From NCBI RefSeq assembly GCF_000003605.2, contig NW_003137829.1, forward strand, positions 93,541 through 104,489: a stretch of 10,949 nucleotides of DNA, in the 5' to 3' direction. The notes beneath the pieces are model-generated. The model was not told the DNA's origin and searched no databases. It worked only from the letters and a program-made list of their open reading frames with translations. Source of the stretch: Saccoglossus kowalevskii. Its lineage: Eukaryota; Hemichordata; Enteropneusta; Harrimaniidae. Below, piece after piece: positions 9,701 through 10,949 of this stretch. A program made the translations under genes and the position numbers. Every line of letters starts with the position of its first letter. The first letter of the stretch is position 1.

Positions 9701-9771
9701 TAGCCATCCGAAGACACCGATGATGTTGATATATGGGGTTGGTATACAGGATGACAGAAGTTAATAGACAT
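6478..9771 (-). CDS. UBOX5: UBOX5 / RNF37, U-box plus RING E3 ubiquitin ligase (spliced, 3 coding exons)
   Basis: The spliced CDS is 9771-8322, 7350-7255 and 6701-6478, giving 589 residues. Seen: an N-terminal domain (about 1-205), a lysine run (230-234), a U-box (about 259-338), a basic RKRKRK stretch near 403-408, and a C-terminal C3HC4 RING (529-571). A U-box and a RING in one protein is the hallmark of the RNF37 family; the human protein has about 541 residues. Known for the family: an E3 ubiquitin ligase, largely nuclear, reported to work with the E2 UBE2L3 and to bind VCP. All three exons join in phase 1 with canonical GT and AG ends. The start codon has A at -3, and the protein start resembles vertebrate RNF37, including SDGYEV at 21-26. 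The gene looks intact. The basic stretches fit nuclear targeting (inference). The family assignment is firm; the exact first donor is uncertain by 9 nt. Confidence 0.93.
6702..7254 (-). other. UBOX5: UBOX5 intron between exons B and C
   Basis: A 553-base intron starting GTGGGT and ending in a strong pyrimidine tract plus CACAG. Its content is plain A+T-rich DNA. Plus-strand open frames of 77 and 80 codons here (6617-6850, 6926-7168) show no recognisable domain and are treated as chance. Confidence 0.8.
7255..7350 (-). CDS. UBOX5: UBOX5 coding exon B: 96-nt symmetric linker exon
   Basis: This small exon was found from splice signals. On the minus strand a pyrimidine-rich tract ending CTCTCAACAG precedes it, and the 3' end reads AAAAG|GTGGGT. 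It begins and ends in phase 1, matching exons A and C, and stays open across its 32 codons. It encodes residues 484-515: an acidic, helix-like stretch (HEEKLTSSLDDALTDTL) followed by a basic SFKKNSK. It links the disordered region after the U-box to the RING. Because 96 is a multiple of three and the phases match, skipping it would remove 32 residues without shifting the frame. Either upstream donor followed by this acceptor gives Asp at the junction. Not verified by RNA. Confidence 0.85.
7351..8321 (-). other. UBOX5: UBOX5 intron between exons A and B
   Basis: An A+T-rich intron of about 971 bases with GT and AG ends on the minus strand. It holds a 13-base A run (7503-7515) and an imperfect inverted repeat (7574-7687). 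No RNA gene or second coding exon was recognised. A 102-codon plus-strand frame running into exon A (8173-8481) has no recognisable content. Confidence 0.8.
7574..7687. repeat. Imperfect inverted repeat (foldback) inside UBOX5 intron
   Basis: CAAGAATA (7574-7581) and AAAGTATG (7589-7596) are mirrored in order by CATACTTT (7668-7675) and TATTCTTG (7680-7687). The arms therefore pair over two 8-bp blocks with unequal inner spacers (7 and 4 bases) around a loop of about 70 bases. The size and ends would fit a small foldback or MITE-like element, but no clean target-site duplication is visible. Confidence 0.5.
8320..8333 (-). promoter_or_regulatory. UBOX5: Tandem 5' splice sites of UBOX5 exon A, 9 nt apart
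   Basis: Two GT donors lie in the same phase: AAAG|GTGCAC (exon ends 8331) and CAAG|GTATTC (exon ends 8322). Both join exon B in frame, so they would add or drop three residues (Gly-Ala-Gln). Neither matches consensus well after +3. I chose 8322 because A at +3 is slightly better. Confidence 0.6.
8322..9771 (-). CDS. UBOX5: UBOX5 coding exon A: N-terminal domain and U-box
   Basis: This exon encodes residues 1-483 plus one base of codon 484. The U-box signature is clear: DPIT at 267-270, PV-L-LPSG at 277-283, TID at 285-287, DPFTG at 307-311 and PNAKLKSRI at 322-330. In this fold buried contacts replace zinc; it recruits the E2. The first 205 residues form the conserved RNF37 N-terminal domain, with FIKPPV at 47-52 and GRLEIYGQP at 197-205. 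Residues 206-258 are a Ser/Lys-rich linker with five lysines in a row. Residues 340-480 look mostly disordered apart from a short conserved-looking segment (GVSPSALVKDLQAIPRNA, 358-375). Unspliced, the frame would run only five codons past the chosen donor to a stop at 8305, so the exon must be spliced to complete the protein. The opposite-strand open frames here are shadows. Confidence 0.95.
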
Positions 9772-9781
9772 ACTCAGTATT

Positions 9782-9802
9782 CTGTGGAAATAAGTATGTA
9801 CA
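9782..9802 (-). promoter_or_regulatory. UBOX5: 3' splice site just upstream of the UBOX5 start codon
   Basis: The minus strand reads CATACTTATTTCCACAG and then AATACTGAGT before the ATG at 9771. This implies a non-coding 5' exon spliced to an exon with only 10 nt of leader. Vertebrate UBOX5 also has non-coding 5' exon sequence. I found no strong matching donor: TAG|GTGATT near 10190 and CGC|GTGATT near 9862 are candidates. Confidence 0.55.
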
Positions 9803-10137
9803 CAACAGACTTAGTGCAGAATATGGAATAGACCATTTTCCGTACACTGCGAGAATCACGCGTAATGCGTGAAATCGAACGTAAAAACAGGACAAACAAA
9901 GGTCATAGCGTCGTAGTCGCGTCAAACAACGCGTGGGATTCGACAAACACGAAAGTATTTCGGGGACATTTCCATGCTTAATAATGTGCTGTCCACATTT
10001 GATGATAGGCAATTTCGATTAAGTGAGGGTATTCGGAAGCAATATTCCTCTGTCGAAGATCGGCCGGTCAATGTAAGCTGCGAAATAAAGAAATTCTAGT
10101 TCAAAATCAAATCGTTCGATTTTTGCAGCAGACGTTC

Positions 10138-10147
10138 GACGCGCGTC
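10138..10147. promoter_or_regulatory. GACGCGCGTC perfect palindrome
   Basis: A second perfect 10-bp CGCG-centred palindrome, nine bases from the TCTCGCGAGA element. The binding factor is unknown. It is part of the CpG-rich UBOX5 promoter. Confidence 0.45.
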
Positions 10148-10156
10148 TTTCATGCA

Positions 10157-10166
10157 TCTCGCGAGA
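10157..10166. promoter_or_regulatory. TCTCGCGAGA palindromic core-promoter element
   Basis: An exact 10-bp TCTCGCGAGA, followed at once by a partial repeat (TCTCGC, 10167-10172). In mammals this motif marks many TATA-less CpG promoters and has been tied to the factors BANP and ZBTB33 (Kaiso). It lies about 390 bases upstream of the UBOX5 start codon. Confidence 0.65.
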
Positions 10167-10200
10167 TCTCGCAATTGTTCGGAAAATCACCTATTGGGTG

Positions 10201-10600
10201 GGAGGTGAAAGTTTGGATGGGAAAATGTATTTTCATTTCTTTGTTCGAAAATTAGCTATATGCAAATTTATGCATTGTGGTTAGAAGTTCTTTTCAACTA
10301 AATTTTGAAATATTAAAATGGCGATTATTTGATTTTCAATCTTACAAGATAACAAAAGGGAGATACTAGATAGAGGTTTTTGTACTTTGTCTAAGCTAGT
10401 CACTAACCAATTGATCTTGGCAATGTAATGACATTAGCGTAGCGTAGCGAATACGAGTTCGTATTAGAGTCTAATATAAGAAACACAGAACATTTAAAAT
10501 TCACTGCAAAACAGCGTTCTTACCGGCGGTAGTAAGAGAAATTGTACACGACTTAAAAAGCATATCATCTCCCTTGGCCACCTCCGTCGTCGTACTTCCA
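10201..10600. promoter_or_regulatory. Intergenic region with octamer, YY1-like and palindromic sites
   Basis: No gene is seen here. It contains an exact octamer motif ATGCAAAT (10260-10267), an AAAATGGCG YY1-like site (10315-10323), three TAGCG units (10435-10449) and a palindrome AATACGA-gt-TCGTATT (10450-10465). CpG density rises again after 10430. It may be upstream DNA of UBOX5, of a rightward gene, or of both. The individual motifs are short, so their function is inferred only. Confidence 0.3.
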
Positions 10601-10611
10601 CTATCTGGTGT

Positions 10612-10926
10612 ATGACAGGAAGTGTAGCACACATTCATTTGTTTGTTTGTTGTGTGTGTCTTCCACGTGAACGAGAGCATAAAACGATACGGGCGGTAGT
10701 GGCGCTTTCAACTTGTAACAAGGACGCGACCAACAAACTGAATACATGTACAATCAAAATGCAATACAAGAGAACTGGTGATGGCTGTAGAACCATAACT
10801 GCCTCAGCTCAAAGATTGTTATGTAATACAGGGGAATGTGAAGGGACATGTATTGTAGTGTTACCTCTGTGTAATTTACAATATATCTGCATTAACCTTC
10901 ACTTTGAAGGACAATATGGGAGTTGA
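10612..10926 (+). other. Unrecognised 104-codon open frame at right edge
   Basis: An open frame on the plus strand with no domain I recognise. It is moderately cysteine-rich (for example LLCNTGECEGTC in the second half). The segment before about 10720 is CpG-rich and resembles promoter or leader DNA. A shorter in-frame start at 10759 leaves 55 codons. It could be the first exon of a gene continuing rightward, or chance; the minus strand here shows no better coding signal. Confidence 0.15.
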
Positions 10927-10949
10927 CTTAAATGACTGGTAGAAGCAAG

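Larger units (their letters stand above)
9840..10200 (-). promoter_or_regulatory. UBOX5: CpG-rich UBOX5 promoter and 5' leader region
   Basis: CpG dinucleotides are dense here compared with the CpG-poor introns and the left half. Two ACGCGT sites (9858-9863, 9929-9934), an inverted CACGC/GCGTG pair (9857-9871), GACGCGCGTC and TCTCGCGAGA all fall within about 310 bases. No TATA box is visible on the minus strand at a suitable place. This fits a TATA-less, CpG-type housekeeping promoter upstream of UBOX5. The transcription start cannot be fixed from sequence. Confidence 0.6.

Noticed and set aside
9311-9703. 130-codon plus-strand ORF
   Set aside because: An antisense shadow of the UBOX5 N-terminal domain, with no recognisable content of its own.
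1-10949. tRNA, rRNA or snRNA genes
   Set aside because: I looked for B-box-like GGTTCGAAT sequences and familiar small-RNA cores on both strands and found none.

Overview
The window reads as animal nuclear DNA: A+T-rich, mostly non-coding, with spliced coding sequence, animal-type splice signals, AATAAA signals, microsatellites and no bacterial gene layout. The only securely identified gene is a metazoan-type UBOX5 (RNF37), so an animal is likely. The style of the non-coding DNA suggests a marine invertebrate, but I cannot name a phylum.

Right half (about 6.1-10.2 kb, minus strand): a complete three-coding-exon UBOX5/RNF37 gene. Exon A (9771-8322) carries the N-terminal domain and the U-box. 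A 96-nt middle exon (7350-7255) and the last exon (6701-6478) were found from splice sites and reading phase. The last exon encodes a complete C3HC4 RING finger. All coding junctions are phase 1, and the predicted product is 589 residues (586 with an alternative donor). A 3' splice site lies 11 bases upstream of the start codon, pointing to a non-coding 5' exon. A CpG-rich promoter follows, with two CGCG palindromes (10138-10147 and 10157-10166). The 3' UTR runs to AATAAA signals at about 6.16 and 6.05 kb.

Right edge (10.2-10.95 kb): intergenic or promoter DNA with an octamer motif, a YY1-like site and a 16-bp palindrome, then an unrecognised open frame that may belong to a divergent neighbour.

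Left half (1-6.1 kb): no gene I can identify. Its main structures are three tandem 52-bp units that each fold as a hairpin, just upstream of a consensus TATA box (623-810). There is also a duplicated 14-bp start-codon block heading two mini-ORFs (2075-2283), an 18-bp tandem duplication inside a 132-codon ORF (2552-2950), a stretch resembling a dispersed invertebrate repeat (3336-3420), and a long region (3.7-5.2 kb) with only short, interrupted open frames.

UBOX5 is a single-protein E3 ubiquitin ligase and the window shows no partner genes, so no pathway can be built from the neighbours. The best leads are the UBOX5 splicing options, its CGCG promoter pair, and the hairpin-repeat/TATA block. 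I found no convincing new multi-gene system.
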